A stretch of 56,885 bases of DNA from Bacteroidota bacterium (GTDB taxonomy: Bacteria > Bacteroidota > Bacteroidia > Cytophagales > Cyclobacteriaceae), in contig JAQCLE010000014.1 in assembly GCA_027592755.1 (NCBI GenBank), positions 1 through 56,885 on the forward strand. Reading direction: 5' to 3'. Under the pieces are notes generated by a model. The model worked only from the letters and a program-made list of their open reading frames with translations. It ran no database searches and had not been told where the DNA came from. A program made the translations under genes and the position numbers. Of the stretch, positions 26,636 through 36,512 are shown piece after piece (the first letter of the stretch is position 1; each line of letters opens with the position of its first letter).

Positions 26636-27409
26636 TTAAAAAGTGATGTTAATCGGACTGTCAAATTGAAGTCCAAGCAATTCTGCAGCATTACCACTAT
26701 TAATTCCAATTTCGAGCAATCCAGACTCATTGAAAAGGCAGAAGCACTCACCGGGTTCAACGGCATTGTATGTTTTATGAATTTCCCTGGCTTTTTCCCT
26801 CCCAAGAGCAATTACAAAACCCTGTCCGTTATTCATGGATGATATGGTTTCAAATTCGTTTTTCGAAATATTCGTAATCAGGTTACCATAATGGTCGACG
26901 CGAATGATATTTCCGGCTATTAAGCTTTTGGTTGTCTTTAATTGACGATCGAGCAGTTGAACCCATTCAGCTTTGGCTGGCCCCAAATCATAAAGATCCT
27001 TGCCTGAGGCAATATTAGCCGCCGCAACCGCGTAAATAGACTTTGAGGGAAAAACTGTTTCGATGGGGTTCAATCCTAATAAGTCAATTGTTGCGGCTGG
27101 TTTGTTTTGACTAATAAGGCTTAATACGCCGTTATCAGGACCAACAAAATAGTGATCGTCTAGCTTCATTGCGATTGCCCCCCAGTTTTTTACATAAGTG
27201 TCGAGAGACACCAGGTGTACACTGCTTTTTGGGAATTCCCGGAAGACAGACTTCACAACATAAGCAGCGTGTGCGAGATCAAATGGATCGATTTCATGGC
27301 TAATGTCGATTATTCGAAGGCTAGAGTTTACCTTTAATATATTCGCTTTTACCGCCGCTATATAATGATCTTGTTTACCAAAATCGGATGTGAACGTTAT
27401 TAGGCCCAT
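26636..27409 (-). CDS. SAM hydroxide adenosyltransferase (S-adenosylmethionine-cleaving, DUF62)
   Basis: About 257 residues of the DUF62/duf-62 fluorinase-like family, which splits S-adenosylmethionine to adenosine and methionine using water or hydroxide. Markers are LITFTSDFG near the N-terminus, YIAAVKANIL, DISHEIDPFD, HLVSLDTYV, FVGPDNGVLS and a C-terminal GRE motif. The chosen ATG 27409 gives the usual start MGLITFTSDFG. A start at 27448 would add 13 residues that read into the promoter region shared with phoH. It is the first gene of a pair with the ABM protein. Confidence 0.85.
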   Translation of the reverse strand: MGLITFTSDFGKQDHYIAAVKANILKVNSSLRIIDISHEIDPFDLAHAAYVVKSVFREFPKSSVHLVSLDTYVKNWGAIAMKLDDHYFVGPDNGVLSLISQNKPAATIDLLGLNPIETVFPSKSIYAVAAANIASGKDLYDLGPAKAEWVQLLDRQLKTTKSLIAGNIIRVDHYGNLITNISKNEFETISSMNNGQGFVIALGREKAREIHKTYNAVEPGECFCLFNESGLLEIGINSGNAAELLGLQFDSPINITF

Positions 27410-27428
27410 GGAAGGCGAAAAATATTTG

Positions 27429-27455
27429 TATATTTTTGTTTGAAGCAAAAATATA
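27429..27455. promoter_or_regulatory. Inverted repeat holding back-to-back -7 boxes between phoH and SAM-cleaving enzyme gene
   Basis: TATATTTTTG (27429-27438) and CAAAAATATA (27446-27455) form a perfect 10-bp inverted repeat with a 7-base centre. Each arm contains TATTTTTG, a match to TAnnTTTG, one pointing to each divergent gene. No well-spaced TTG accompanies either arm, so this could be overlapping divergent promoters or an operator. Confidence 0.4.
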
Positions 27456-27505
27456 TATTTCCTGTAGGTTGTGCTTCACAACTGCTGACATAAATAAGAG
27501 AACAT

Positions 27506-28447
27506 TTGGTAGAAAAAGTAATAACTCTTGAAAATATCTCACTGCTGGAATTTTTAGGAGTAGACAACAACAATATAAAGGAGATTTCCAATGCGTTTCC
27601 AGAGAGTAAGATAATTGCCAGGGGCAATGAAATCAGAATCCAGGGAAGTACTCCGGAGATTATTAGAATAAATCAGATTCTTCAATCTCTTCTGAACCAC
27701 TTCAATAAATACGGAGCGCTTTCCAAAGATCAGGTGAAAACATTCATTCATGAGGAGGAAGATACGACCGATGATGGTAATGATGAAGTTCTGATTTATG
27801 GAACCAGGGGATTAAGAATAAGCGCCAAGACACCCAATCAAAAAAAGTTAATTGCAGAAGTGTCGGAAAATGACCTGGTCTTTGCTGTTGGCCCTGCTGG
27901 GACGGGAAAGACCTATATCTCAGTGGCTTTGGCAGTAAAAGCGCTCAAGAACAAAACAATAAAGAAAATTATCATCACCCGTCCGGCGGTTGAAGCGGGG
28001 GAGAATCTGGGGTTTTTACCAGGTGATTTAAAGGAAAAAATTGACCCCTATTTAAGACCAATCTATGATGCCCTTGGGGACATGATTCCTTCCGAAAAAC
28101 TCAAATACTACCAGGAAAACGGCATTATTGAAATTGCACCGCTGGCTTACATGCGGGGGAGAACATTAAACCATGCCTTTGTTCTTCTCGATGAAGCGCA
28201 GAATACCACACCAATGCAAATGAAAATGTTTCTCACGAGAATGGGACCAGATTCGAAAGTCATTGTTAATGGAGACAAGTCTCAAATTGATCTTCCCAAT
28301 AATCAGAAATCCGGATTAATTGATGCTATCAATGTTCTCAAAAAAGTTGCTGGTATCAGTTTTATTGAGCTTGACGATAAAGATGTTGTACGTCATCGTC
28401 TCGTGAGGTCAATAGTCAACGCATACGGCTCAAGAAAAGACTCTTAA
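27506..28447 (+). CDS. phoH: PhoH family ATPase
   Basis: 313 residues. An N-terminal KH-like region (about 20-70, ESKIIARGNEIRIQG) precedes the PhoH P-loop ATPase domain. Walker A is VGPAGTGKTYIS (near 128), Walker B is AFVLLDEAQN (near 227), and GDKSQIDLP is the third family block. PhoH/YbeZ proteins act in RNA metabolism and ribosome maturation, often with YbeY. The start is TTG 27506, because VEKVITLENISLLEFLG is the N-terminus normal for the family in this phylum. It is divergent from the SAM-cleaving enzyme gene. Confidence 0.9.
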   Translation: MVEKVITLENISLLEFLGVDNNNIKEISNAFPESKIIARGNEIRIQGSTPEIIRINQILQSLLNHFNKYGALSKDQVKTFIHEEEDTTDDGNDEVLIYGTRGLRISAKTPNQKKLIAEVSENDLVFAVGPAGTGKTYISVALAVKALKNKTIKKIIITRPAVEAGENLGFLPGDLKEKIDPYLRPIYDALGDMIPSEKLKYYQENGIIEIAPLAYMRGRTLNHAFVLLDEAQNTTPMQMKMFLTRMGPDSKVIVNGDKSQIDLPNNQKSGLIDAINVLKKVAGISFIELDDKDVVRHRLVRSIVNAYGSRKDS

Positions 28448-28501
28448 AAGCTGCCTTCATTTTTTGTCTTTATTGGGTAACTTTCTTGGAGATAAGGAAA
28501 A

Positions 28502-30595
28502 ATGAATTTTTGGTCTCCATTCCCATTTGTAAGGATATTTGTATGCTTTTCAGCAGGGATACTTTTATGCTGGTATTTGCCGGCACTTGATGCTAATGGG
28601 CAGAAAGTTGCAATAGGAGCAATTCTCATCTACGGAGTATTTGCCTTGCTAATTTCAAAGTCCCACCTTCTCACTTTCAAAATTGGCGGACATATTTCCC
28701 TTCTGGTAATTGGTTTTACGGGATATGTACACACAGCTATTTTTCTTGCGCCAGTTGTTTCTGAACATATAGATTCAGTTTTGGCTTATAGGGGGGTGAT
28801 TACCGCAGCTCCTGAAGTGAAAAATGGTTTTATCAGGGCTGTTTTAGATTTGGAGTATTTTGCTTTTGAAGATTCAATTCAACAAACTTCCGGGAAAGTA
28901 CTTTTATATATCAGAAAAGACACACTGCAAACGGATGGAATTCGATATGGAGATAAATTGTTTATTCCGGGATCACCGACAGAAATTTCAAAACCAACAA
29001 ATCCAGGAGGATTCGATTTTTCTGTCTATTGGGGCATAAAACAGATCTATTTACAGGATTTTGTAAATCGAGGAGATATTATAATTAGCGAACAAGACAA
29101 GGGAAATCCTATCCTTTCAATTGCTTATAAGGCCAGAGACTATTGTGACTCAGTGTTGAAGCATGTTATTAGTGGCAAGCGAGAACAAGCGATCGTGCTC
29201 TCATTGGTTTTAGGAATAAAAGAAGGCTTAGATAATGATCTTAAAGATGCCTATGCATCAGCCGGCGCCATGCATGTCTTAGCAGTTTCAGGATTGCATG
29301 TAGGTATCCTTTACCTTTTTATATTGTATTTGTTGAGACCTATTCGTTATCGCAAATACGGCGATTTAATAACAGGTGTTGTTTCACTTTTTGTGTTGTG
29401 GTTCTACGCTTTGGTTACGGGCATGAGTCCATCTGTGCTAAGGGCTGTAATTATGTTCACAGTATTCATTATTGGAAGAATGTTCAGAAAATCAAGAAAT
29501 ATTTATAACTCCCTGGCAGTTTCAGCACTTATTCTCTTAATCATTAACCCATTATTAGTCTTTGACATAGGTTTCCAGTTGTCATATCTCGCCGTATTTG
29601 GTATTGTATTTCTCCAACCCAGACTTTATCGGTTATGGTCTCCAGATAGTTGGTTGGTTAATAAGGGTTGGGAACTTACTTGTGTATCGCTGGCAGCACA
29701 GATAGCCACATTTCCTCTTGGTCTTTATTATTTCCATCAATTCCCAACCTTTTTTCTCATTTCCAACCTTGCAGTTATCCCCGTGGCTTTTTCGGTATTA
29801 GTACTTGGAATATTAATTATTCTGACATCTGTGGTGGTTCCACTGCTTTCTCAATGGCTGGGGTTATTAGTGGAGTGGGTTGTATCATTATTGAATCAAT
29901 TCGTCTTTATCGTTGACGGTTTTGAATTAAGTCTTATTGCCTCACGTGATTTTTCTGTATTGCAAATTTTTCTAATCTACATTTCGCTTGCCGCGATATG
30001 GGCACTTTTGGTTTATCGTAAATTGAAGTATTTAATGCTCACCGTCATTGTCTCAGTTATTTTTACCACCATAGAAACTTTTGAATCATTCGCCCGATCA
30101 AATAAAAATGAGATAGTTTTCTATGACTTTAATGGCTATTCTGCCATCGATTTCAGAAGTGGCCATGTGGCCTATTTATTTACAGATGCAGACTCAACAA
30201 ATAGGACAAAACTCATTGATCATGTAGTTTCTCCCGATCGCATAAAAAGTGGTCTTCCTAATTTGGAAAGAGGCATTATTGAAAAAGACCAATGGGCGGA
30301 GGTTTTTGGAGGAATTCAATTGAAAGAATGGCAGGGAAGAAAATTCATAAGATTGTTTTCATCAGACTTTCACAAGACATCCTTTCAAAAAAAGATAGAA
30401 ACTGACTACCTGGTCGTATCTAATAATAGTGTAACGAATTTGGAACAAATTCTGGATCGATTTGAATTCAATCTTTTGGTTCTTGACGGGTCAAATGATT
30501 ATGGTAACTCCTACAGAATTTTTAAATCGGCCAAGGATCAAGGATTAATAGTCCATTCAACCCGGCTCGATGGAGCTTTGATTTTGGATTTATGA
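28502..30595 (+). CDS. comEC: ComEC/Rec2 family DNA-uptake channel protein
   Basis: 697 residues, a polytopic inner-membrane protein. The N-terminal hydrophobic segments (about 8-80) and a soluble OB-like domain with YGDKLFIPG and PGGFDFSVYW (about 95-180) precede the Competence domain. That domain has LVLGIKEGL, AYASAGAMHVLAVSGLHVGI (near 255-275) and about eight more membrane helices. It imports single-stranded DNA in transformation. The C-terminal about 170 residues fall where other ComEC proteins have a metallo-beta-lactamase domain, but no HxHxDH is present, so this part looks degenerate. It overlaps recQ by 4 bases (ATGA). Confidence 0.9.
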   Translation: MNFWSPFPFVRIFVCFSAGILLCWYLPALDANGQKVAIGAILIYGVFALLISKSHLLTFKIGGHISLLVIGFTGYVHTAIFLAPVVSEHIDSVLAYRGVITAAPEVKNGFIRAVLDLEYFAFEDSIQQTSGKVLLYIRKDTLQTDGIRYGDKLFIPGSPTEISKPTNPGGFDFSVYWGIKQIYLQDFVNRGDIIISEQDKGNPILSIAYKARDYCDSVLKHVISGKREQAIVLSLVLGIKEGLDNDLKDAYASAGAMHVLAVSGLHVGILYLFILYLLRPIRYRKYGDLITGVVSLFVLWFYALVTGMSPSVLRAVIMFTVFIIGRMFRKSRNIYNSLAVSALILLIINPLLVFDIGFQLSYLAVFGIVFLQPRLYRLWSPDSWLVNKGWELTCVSLAAQIATFPLGLYYFHQFPTFFLISNLAVIPVAFSVLVLGILIILTSVVVPLLSQWLGLLVEWVVSLLNQFVFIVDGFELSLIASRDFSVLQIFLIYISLAAIWALLVYRKLKYLMLTVIVSVIFTTIETFESFARSNKNEIVFYDFNGYSAIDFRSGHVAYLFTDADSTNRTKLIDHVVSPDRIKSGLPNLERGIIEKDQWAEVFGGIQLKEWQGRKFIRLFSSDFHKTSFQKKIETDYLVVSNNSVTNLEQILDRFEFNLLVLDGSNDYGNSYRIFKSAKDQGLIVHSTRLDGALILDL

Positions 30596-32493
30596 GCAAG
30601 TCACTTGAGATTCTAAAAAAATATTGGGGATACTCGTCTTTCAGACCAATGCAAGAGGAGATAATAATGTCCGTTCTTAACGGTCGAGATACCCTGGCTT
30701 TGTTGCCAACGGGTGGTGGTAAGTCTGTTTGCTTTCAGGTACCTGCCTTATGTATGGATGGCCTGTGTTTGGTGATATCACCCTTAATTGCATTGATGAA
30801 AGATCAAGTGAACCACCTGGCAAAAAGAGGGATAAAAGCAGTTTTCATCCATTCAGGAATGAAATTCAAGGAAATTGACTTGATGCTGGATAACTGCATT
30901 TACGGAGACATTAAATTTCTCTATTTGTCACCTGAAAGATTAAAATCTGATTTGTTACTTGAACGTGTTGGGAAAATGAATGTGAATCTTCTGGCAATTG
31001 ATGAAGCTCATTGTATTTCTCAATGGGGATATGATTTCAGACCGTCTTATCTCGAAATAAACAATTTTAAAAAACTGCTTCCAACTTCAAAATTAATTGC
31101 TCTTACGGCTACAGCGACCATAAGGGTACAGGACGATATCATAAATAAGCTTGAGATGGAGCAAGCTGCGGTTTTTCAGAAAAGTTTTGCGAGGAAAAAT
31201 CTTTCCTATTCGGTGTTCCAAAAAGAAAACAAAGAGCAGAAGCTAATCGAAATACTGAATAAAGTCCCGGGCAGTGCGGTCGTTTATACCAAGAGCCGTC
31301 GGAAAACCAAATCGATTGCTGACTTACTCAATCAGAACCGGATTTCTGCGGATTATTATCATGCGGGACTTTCGAATCAGGAGAGGAATAAAAAACAGGA
31401 AAATTGGATTGGAAATAAATCGAGAGTGATTGTAGCAACGAATGCTTTCGGCATGGGAATTGACAAAGCTGATGTGAGAACAGTTGTACACCTCGATGTG
31501 CCAGATTCATTGGAAAATTATTATCAGGAAGCCGGCCGTGCTGGGCGGGATGAAAAAAGAGCTTTCGCTGTATTGCTTTATAACCCCGGAGATATTAAGG
31601 AATTAAAGGATCAAGTTGAAACTTCGTTTCCAGCTATTGAAGCCATAAAGAAAATTTACCAGGGGCTCGCCAATTATTTTAAAATAGCAGTAGGTAGTAG
31701 TTACCTTGAATCGTACGATTTTGATCTGGAAAACTTTAGTAAGGCAATGGGTTATAAACCATTTGAGGCCTTCAATCTGCTAAAGAAGCTTGAAGATTTG
31801 GGTCTTATTCAATTGAATGATGGATTTCATCAACCATCCCAGCTACAAATCTCAATTACGAAACAGGATTTATACAAATTTCAGATTGAGAATGCCCCCT
31901 TGGAGCCGATTATTCAATCTGTTCTTAGACTCTGTGGTGGGGAAATATTTTCAAATTACGTCACTGTGTTTGAAGATCAGGTAGCTAGGTTAGCTAGAGT
32001 TGCCAAAACTGAAGTAATCAGAATACTTAACCAACTAGGCACACAAAACATCATTCATTACATAGGTCAAAAGGATTCTCCTCAAATTGTTTTTCTGACA
32101 CCCCGCCAGGATGCCTCTAAGCTCAATATTGATAAAAGAAAGTTCGAAACAAGGAAACAGGTTAAGACTACCCAGGTTGAAGCAATCGTTAAATATGTCC
32201 TAACCCTTAACCGTTGTCGCACCAGGGTATTTCAGGAATATTTTGGTGAGGCAACCTTTAACAACTGTGGTTCATGTGATTATTGCATTAGCCAAAAGAA
32301 TAAATCCGGGGTGTCAGCCAGACAGATTGAGGCTGAGATAATAAAGGTATTAGTAGATAAACCGCGTTCTATTAGTTTTATAGGAAGTATCATGCCAAAA
32401 ACCAGGGAGGACGTCCTTATCGATGCAATCAGACAATTACTTGATAAAGAACAAATTCGGTATACTAAGACAGGACTACTTGAAAGGGTCTAA
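30592..32493 (+). CDS. recQ: ATP-dependent DNA helicase RecQ
   Basis: 633 residues; a 3'-5' helicase of recombination and repair. Motif I is LLPTGGGKSVCFQ (near 43), motif II is DEAHCISQWGYDFR (near 140), followed by ALTATA, and motif VI is QEAGRAGRDEKRA (near 305). The winged-helix region follows, and a four-Cys zinc site appears late (CRTRVF...NCGSCDYC, about 543-563). There is no HRDC domain at the C-terminus, so this is shorter than E. coli-like full-length enzymes with HRDC. It is translationally coupled to comEC (ATGA overlap) and ends four bases from convergent pgk. Confidence 0.92.
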   Translation: MSKSLEILKKYWGYSSFRPMQEEIIMSVLNGRDTLALLPTGGGKSVCFQVPALCMDGLCLVISPLIALMKDQVNHLAKRGIKAVFIHSGMKFKEIDLMLDNCIYGDIKFLYLSPERLKSDLLLERVGKMNVNLLAIDEAHCISQWGYDFRPSYLEINNFKKLLPTSKLIALTATATIRVQDDIINKLEMEQAAVFQKSFARKNLSYSVFQKENKEQKLIEILNKVPGSAVVYTKSRRKTKSIADLLNQNRISADYYHAGLSNQERNKKQENWIGNKSRVIVATNAFGMGIDKADVRTVVHLDVPDSLENYYQEAGRAGRDEKRAFAVLLYNPGDIKELKDQVETSFPAIEAIKKIYQGLANYFKIAVGSSYLESYDFDLENFSKAMGYKPFEAFNLLKKLEDLGLIQLNDGFHQPSQLQISITKQDLYKFQIENAPLEPIIQSVLRLCGGEIFSNYVTVFEDQVARLARVAKTEVIRILNQLGTQNIIHYIGQKDSPQIVFLTPRQDASKLNIDKRKFETRKQVKTTQVEAIVKYVLTLNRCRTRVFQEYFGEATFNNCGSCDYCISQKNKSGVSARQIEAEIIKVLVDKPRSISFIGSIMPKTREDVLIDAIRQLLDKEQIRYTKTGLLERV

Positions 32494-32497
32494 GGGA

Positions 32498-33682
32498 TTA
32501 GTCAAGGGCTGCTACTCCAGGTAGCACTTTGCCTTCCATATACTCAAGCAAAGCTCCCCCTCCTGTTGACACATAGCTCACTTTATCGCCATATCCGAGG
32601 GTATTCACAGCTGCTGCCGAATCCCCTCCTCCAATTAATGAGAATCCTCCATTTTCTGTGGCTCTAACCACTGCTTTGGCTATCGCATTGGTGCCGGTAG
32701 CGAAGTTCTCCATTTCAAAAACACCCATTGGACCATTCCAAAGGATCGTTTTCGAAGTCTCAATTATTTTTGAAAATACTTCGATCGCTTCTGGTCCAAT
32801 ATCCAATCCCATCCAGCCATCCTCAATTTGAAGATTGTTTGCCACCTTGCGATTTGCATTATTGTTAAAGTCATCAGCAATCATGGAATCGATTGGCAAC
32901 TGTAGGTTTACACCTTTCGCTTTGGCTTTTTGTATAAGTTCCCTGGCGAGATCAAGTTTATCTTCCTCCACCAAAGATTTACCCACATTACCTCCCAGGG
33001 CTTTAGAGAATGTATAACTCATTCCCCCTCCTATGATGAGATTGTCTACCCTGTCCAGAAGCTTCTCCACGATTAAGATTTTATCCGAAATTTTAGCGCC
33101 GCCCATGATCGCGGTATAGGGTTTTTCGGCTTTGTCCAACACTTTTTGAGCATTGTCCAATTCGGATTGCATCACGTAGCCGCATACTTTATTTTCAAAA
33201 TATTTTGCAACAATTGTTGTGGAAGCATGAGCCCGGTGTGCTGTGCCGAATGCGTCATTCACATAGACATCACCATGTTTGGCCAGCTTTTGTGAGAAAG
33301 CTTCATCACCTTTCGTCTCTTCACCATAAAAGCGGAGATTATTAAGCAATAAAACATCACCGGGCTGAAGGGATGATGATAGTTTATAACTTTCTTCTCC
33401 AATACAGTCTTCTCCAAATTTTACCGTTACCCCAAGCTTCTTACTCAAAGTAGCTACCAGGTGAACCAATGAAAATTTGTGCTCCGGGCCAGTTTTGGGT
33501 CGTCCCAAATGGCTCATAAGAATACAACTACCACCATCCTTAAGAATTTTTAAAATTGTTGGAATAGCAGCGTTAATCCTTGTTTCATCAGTGATCTCAA
33601 ATTTTTCATTGAGAGGAACATTAAAATCTACCCTAATGAGGGCCCTCTGGTTCTTGAAATTATAGCTGTCTAAAGTTTTCAT
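32498..33682 (-). CDS. pgk: Phosphoglycerate kinase
   Basis: 394 residues; glycolytic transfer of phosphate from 1,3-bisphosphoglycerate to ADP. The N-domain signature [10 protein letters not shown] is at about 16-25. The SHLGRPK block, [22 protein letters not shown] and the nucleotide-binding [10 protein letters not shown] near the C-terminus are all present and the length is standard. A 140-base gap separates it from tsaC upstream. On its strand a TATTTTTG box at 33703-33710 is a likely -7 element, so it probably has its own promoter. Confidence 0.96.
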   Translation of the reverse strand: MKTLDSYNFKNQRALIRVDFNVPLNEKFEITDETRINAAIPTILKILKDGGSCILMSHLGRPKTGPEHKFSLVHLVATLSKKLGVTVKFGEDCIGEESYKLSSSLQPGDVLLLNNLRFYGEETKGDEAFSQKLAKHGDVYVNDAFGTAHRAHASTTIVAKYFENKVCGYVMQSELDNAQKVLDKAEKPYTAIMGGAKISDKILIVEKLLDRVDNLIIGGGMSYTFSKALGGNVGKSLVEEDKLDLARELIQKAKAKGVNLQLPIDSMIADDFNNNANRKVANNLQIEDGWMGLDIGPEAIEVFSKIIETSKTILWNGPMGVFEMENFATGTNAIAKAVVRATENGGFSLIGGGDSAAAVNTLGYGDKVSYVSTGGGALLEYMEGKVLPGVAALD

Positions 33683-33702
33683 TAGTTGATTTTTTGTGAG
33701 TG

Positions 33703-33710
33703 CAAAAATA
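33703..33710 (-). promoter_or_regulatory. Candidate -7 element for pgk
   Basis: TATTTTTG on the minus strand fits TAnnTTTG and lies 20 bases before the pgk ATG. No clear TTG is found near -33. Confidence 0.35.
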
Positions 33711-33823
33711 TGATATTAGACGATGATTGGAGAAGGTATCTCGACTTAATGATATAAGTTTATCAGATTGTCATTTTTCAAATGCAGGATTAAAAAATCC
33801 TCAATTATTTACCAACTTGAGCC

Positions 33824-34777
33824 TTAAGATGCTGCTCTTTTGAGCCGGTCGTTGATTGCCCGACCCAAACCATGGTCAGGCATTTTTTCAGCCAAAATCA
33901 CATCAAGTTTCATTGAATCGAAATGCCGGAGTGATTTGAATAAGTTTTTGGCCGCCTCGCCGAGATCTCCTTTTGATGAAAGTTGAATTTGGTTTTTTTG
34001 ATCGATTGTCTCATAGCTTTTGCTGAGTGACAAAATACCAATTTCTTTCTCCCCGTGGTCCACTACCAATTGATCGAGATTCCCTAAAACAAGGGGAGTT
34101 CCTGGTGCATAGTGCTTGTCCAACATCCCAGGTGCCTTTGGATTGGATCCCTCATTCAACATGATTTTCACTTTCCCGACGGCGTCTTCAATTTCCTCAA
34201 TTATTTTACCTCCTAAACGATAAATTATTACCTTATCCCCATTAAATCCGATTATTGTGGACTCGAGGCCAATGTCGCATTGTCCGCCGTCCAGAATAAG
34301 AGAGATTTTGTCACTAAGTTGTGAATTCACATGGTTTGGTGTAGTTGGGCTTACATAACCAAATGGATTAGCACTTGGAGCAGCTAACGGGAAATGAAGC
34401 TGGTGTAGAAGTTCTAAAGCCAAGGGGTGATAAGGAATCCTCATAGCAACTGTATCCAGCCCTGAAGTAACCAAGTCAGGAATTATTGCATTTTTTTCAA
34501 GCACTAGGGTCAATGGCCCGGGCCAAAAAAGCTCAGCTAACCTTCGGGCTTTCCTCGGAATATTTTTGACATACTTTTCAACTTCCGTTACAGAATGAGT
34601 ATGGATGATTAGCGGATCAAAGGATGGACGATTTTTTACCTGAAATATTTTAACGACAGCATCAGGGTTAAGTCCATTTGCCGCAAGTCCATAAACTGTC
34701 TCAGTTGGGAACCCAATCAGGCCTCCATTTTTAAGGAGATTGACGGCTTTTGAAACGTCGGAGGTTATCTCAGCCAT
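33824..34777 (-). CDS. tsaC: L-threonylcarbamoyladenylate synthase (Sua5/YwlC/TsaC)
   Basis: 317 residues. Makes threonylcarbamoyl-AMP from threonine, bicarbonate and ATP for the t6A modification of tRNAs that read ANN codons. The YrdC-like domain shows FPTETVYGLA near 22, the KNRPSFDPLIIH block near 48, and PSANPFGYVSPTT near 135. The extra C-terminal about 110 residues (PGMLDKHYAPGTPL onward) form the Sua5 domain, so it is the long Sua5/YwlC type rather than short TsaC. It lies 24 bases after sucD and is likely co-transcribed with it. Confidence 0.93.
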   Translation of the reverse strand: MAEITSDVSKAVNLLKNGGLIGFPTETVYGLAANGLNPDAVVKIFQVKNRPSFDPLIIHTHSVTEVEKYVKNIPRKARRLAELFWPGPLTLVLEKNAIIPDLVTSGLDTVAMRIPYHPLALELLHQLHFPLAAPSANPFGYVSPTTPNHVNSQLSDKISLILDGGQCDIGLESTIIGFNGDKVIIYRLGGKIIEEIEDAVGKVKIMLNEGSNPKAPGMLDKHYAPGTPLVLGNLDQLVVDHGEKEIGILSLSKSYETIDQKNQIQLSSKGDLGEAAKNLFKSLRHFDSMKLDVILAEKMPDHGLGRAINDRLKRAAS

Positions 34778-34801
34778 CTTTACGGTATTAGTGTTGTTTA
34801 T

Positions 34802-35674
34802 TTAAGCAAGGGCTTTGGCCATTGTTTCCCCGATATCAGCCGGGGATTGCACTACATGAATGCCGCATTCACCCATAATTTTCATTTTAGCGGCCGCTGT
34901 ATCATCGGCACCACCTATTATAGCACCAGCATGTCCCATTCGCTTTCCTTTGGGTGCAGTTTGTCCGGCAATAAAGCCGACCACTGGTTTTGGATTTCCC
35001 TGGGCTTTTATCCATCTGGCAGCATCAGCTTCATACTGTCCTCCAATCTCACCAATCATGACTATCCCATCAGTATCGGGATCATTCATTAATAACTCCA
35101 CGGCTTCTTTGGTGGAGGTACCAATAATTGGATCACCACCAATCCCAATTGCAGTCGAAATACCCATTCCAGCCTTTACAACCTGGTCCGCAGCTTCATA
35201 GGTCAGTGTCCCTGATTTTGAAACTACACCAATACGTCCCTTTTTAAATACAAACCCAGGCATAATGCCAACTTTTGCTTCTCCGGGAGTGATTACGCCG
35301 GGGCAATTGGGACCGATTAATCTTACATCTCTTTGTTTGATGTATTCTTTTGCCATTATCATGTCTTTAATAGGAATACCCTCGGTAATAGCAACAATGA
35401 CTTTAATGCCAGCCTCAGCAGCCTCCATAATTGCATCTCCTGCAAATGCTGGTGGTACAAAAATTACCGATACATCAGCTCCGGTTTGGGTGACGGCATC
35501 AGCGACAGTGTTAAAAACCGGCTTGTCAAGATGAACCTGGCCACCCTTGCCGGGAGTTACACCACCCACGATATTAGTGCCGTACTCTATCATCTGAGAG
35601 GCATGAAAAGTACCTTCAGAACCTGTAAAGCCCTGCACGATAACCTTTGAATTTTTGTTTACTAAAACACTCAT
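34802..35674 (-). CDS. sucD: Succinyl-CoA synthetase alpha subunit
   Basis: 290 residues from ATG 35674. A longer in-frame start at 35746 would run into cysQ and is not like the family. The subunit of the TCA-cycle ligase carries the phosphohistidine: His248 in [10 protein letters not shown]. The CoA-binding [10 protein letters not shown] is at 15-24, followed by GVTPGKGG and GPNCPGVI. The beta subunit gene (sucC) is not adjacent, which is common in Bacteroidota. It is placed between cysQ and tsaC on the same strand. Confidence 0.95.
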   Translation of the reverse strand: MSVLVNKNSKVIVQGFTGSEGTFHASQMIEYGTNIVGGVTPGKGGQVHLDKPVFNTVADAVTQTGADVSVIFVPPAFAGDAIMEAAEAGIKVIVAITEGIPIKDMIMAKEYIKQRDVRLIGPNCPGVITPGEAKVGIMPGFVFKKGRIGVVSKSGTLTYEAADQVVKAGMGISTAIGIGGDPIIGTSTKEAVELLMNDPDTDGIVMIGEIGGQYEADAARWIKAQGNPKPVVGFIAGQTAPKGKRMGHAGAIIGGADDTAAAKMKIMGECGIHVVQSPADIGETMAKALA

Positions 35675-35738
35675 GAGATTGGGTTTAAGGGTGACAAAAA
35701 TAGGATAATAGAGAGCAAACTCAAATTTCAAGACGGGC

Positions 35739-36509
35739 TCAACCAACTACGAGAAAATGTGGATTAAGGAGGTTCTCTTTATTATAAACAAAGGGTTCAC
35801 GTCCCGGCTCTTTGTACATTTTTCCACCAGCGGCCAATACGATGGCATGAGCTGCTCCAGTATCCCACTCCATAGTTGGAGCATACCTTGGATAGACGTT
35901 TGCCTTATTTTCTGCTACTAATAAAAACTTGAGAGAGCTGCCCATGGATACAATTTCAGGATCATCAAGGGATGATAAGAATTTCTCTGTTTCTTCATTG
36001 AGATGGGATCGCGACGCCACGACTTTAAGGTTCTTGGCTCCCAGGTCCGTTGCAGCGGTATGAATTGTCCGTACACCTGATTTATCTTCTTTAAAAGCAC
36101 TTTCACCTTTTATTCCCCAATAAAGCCAATTGAGAACTGGCGCATAAACCACGCCCATTATAGGTTGATCACCTTTAATCAACGCGATATTAACAGTAAA
36201 CTCCCCATTTCTTTTAATGAATTCCTTGGTACCATCCAGAGGGTCTACCAACCAGAAATAATCCCAGTCCCGGCGCTCATCATAAGAGATTTTACTTCCC
36301 TCTTCACTGAGAATGGGAATATTTGTTGGTTCCAAAAAGCTGCAAATAATATCATGAGCTTCTTTATCGGCAATCGTGAGTGGTGAATTATCACCCTTTA
36401 ATTCAACATCGAAATTGTCTGAACCGTAAATTTCAAGAATTCTGGCACCCGATAAAAGAGATGCTTCTTTTGCAATATCAAGAAGGTTTTGTAAATCCAA
36501 TTTATGCAT
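35739..36509 (-). CDS. cysQ: 3'(2'),5'-bisphosphate nucleotidase
   Basis: 256 residues of the inositol-monophosphatase-like, lithium-sensitive phosphatase family. It removes the 3' phosphate of PAP, the by-product of sulfotransferases, and can act on PAPS. Metal-binding LSEE is at 67-70, DPLDGT at 89-94, and the C-terminal [10 protein letters not shown] block is present. It is the fourth gene of cysC-cysD-cysN-cysQ, 3 bases after cysN. Its presence with cysC argues that PAPS is used as a sulfuryl donor and that PAP is recycled. Confidence 0.93.
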   Translation of the reverse strand: MHKLDLQNLLDIAKEASLLSGARILEIYGSDNFDVELKGDNSPLTIADKEAHDIICSFLEPTNIPILSEEGSKISYDERRDWDYFWLVDPLDGTKEFIKRNGEFTVNIALIKGDQPIMGVVYAPVLNWLYWGIKGESAFKEDKSGVRTIHTAATDLGAKNLKVVASRSHLNEETEKFLSSLDDPEIVSMGSSLKFLLVAENKANVYPRYAPTMEWDTGAAHAIVLAAGGKMYKEPGREPFVYNKENLLNPHFLVVG

Positions 36510-36512
36510 TGT

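Noticed and set aside
33786-33801. AGGATT/AATCCT hairpin between tsaC and pgk as a terminator
   Set aside because: Only six base pairs, AT-rich, with no T-run following on the minus strand.
34860-35534. Several open frames on the plus strand across sucD
   Set aside because: They are antisense to a clear succinyl-CoA synthetase gene and are low-complexity in composition (many Pro, Ala, Ser and Ile), as expected for a shadow of Gly- and Ala-rich coding DNA.
35675-35746. N-terminal extension of sucD
   Set aside because: It would overlap cysQ and adds residues not found in the family; ATG 35674 gives the standard length.
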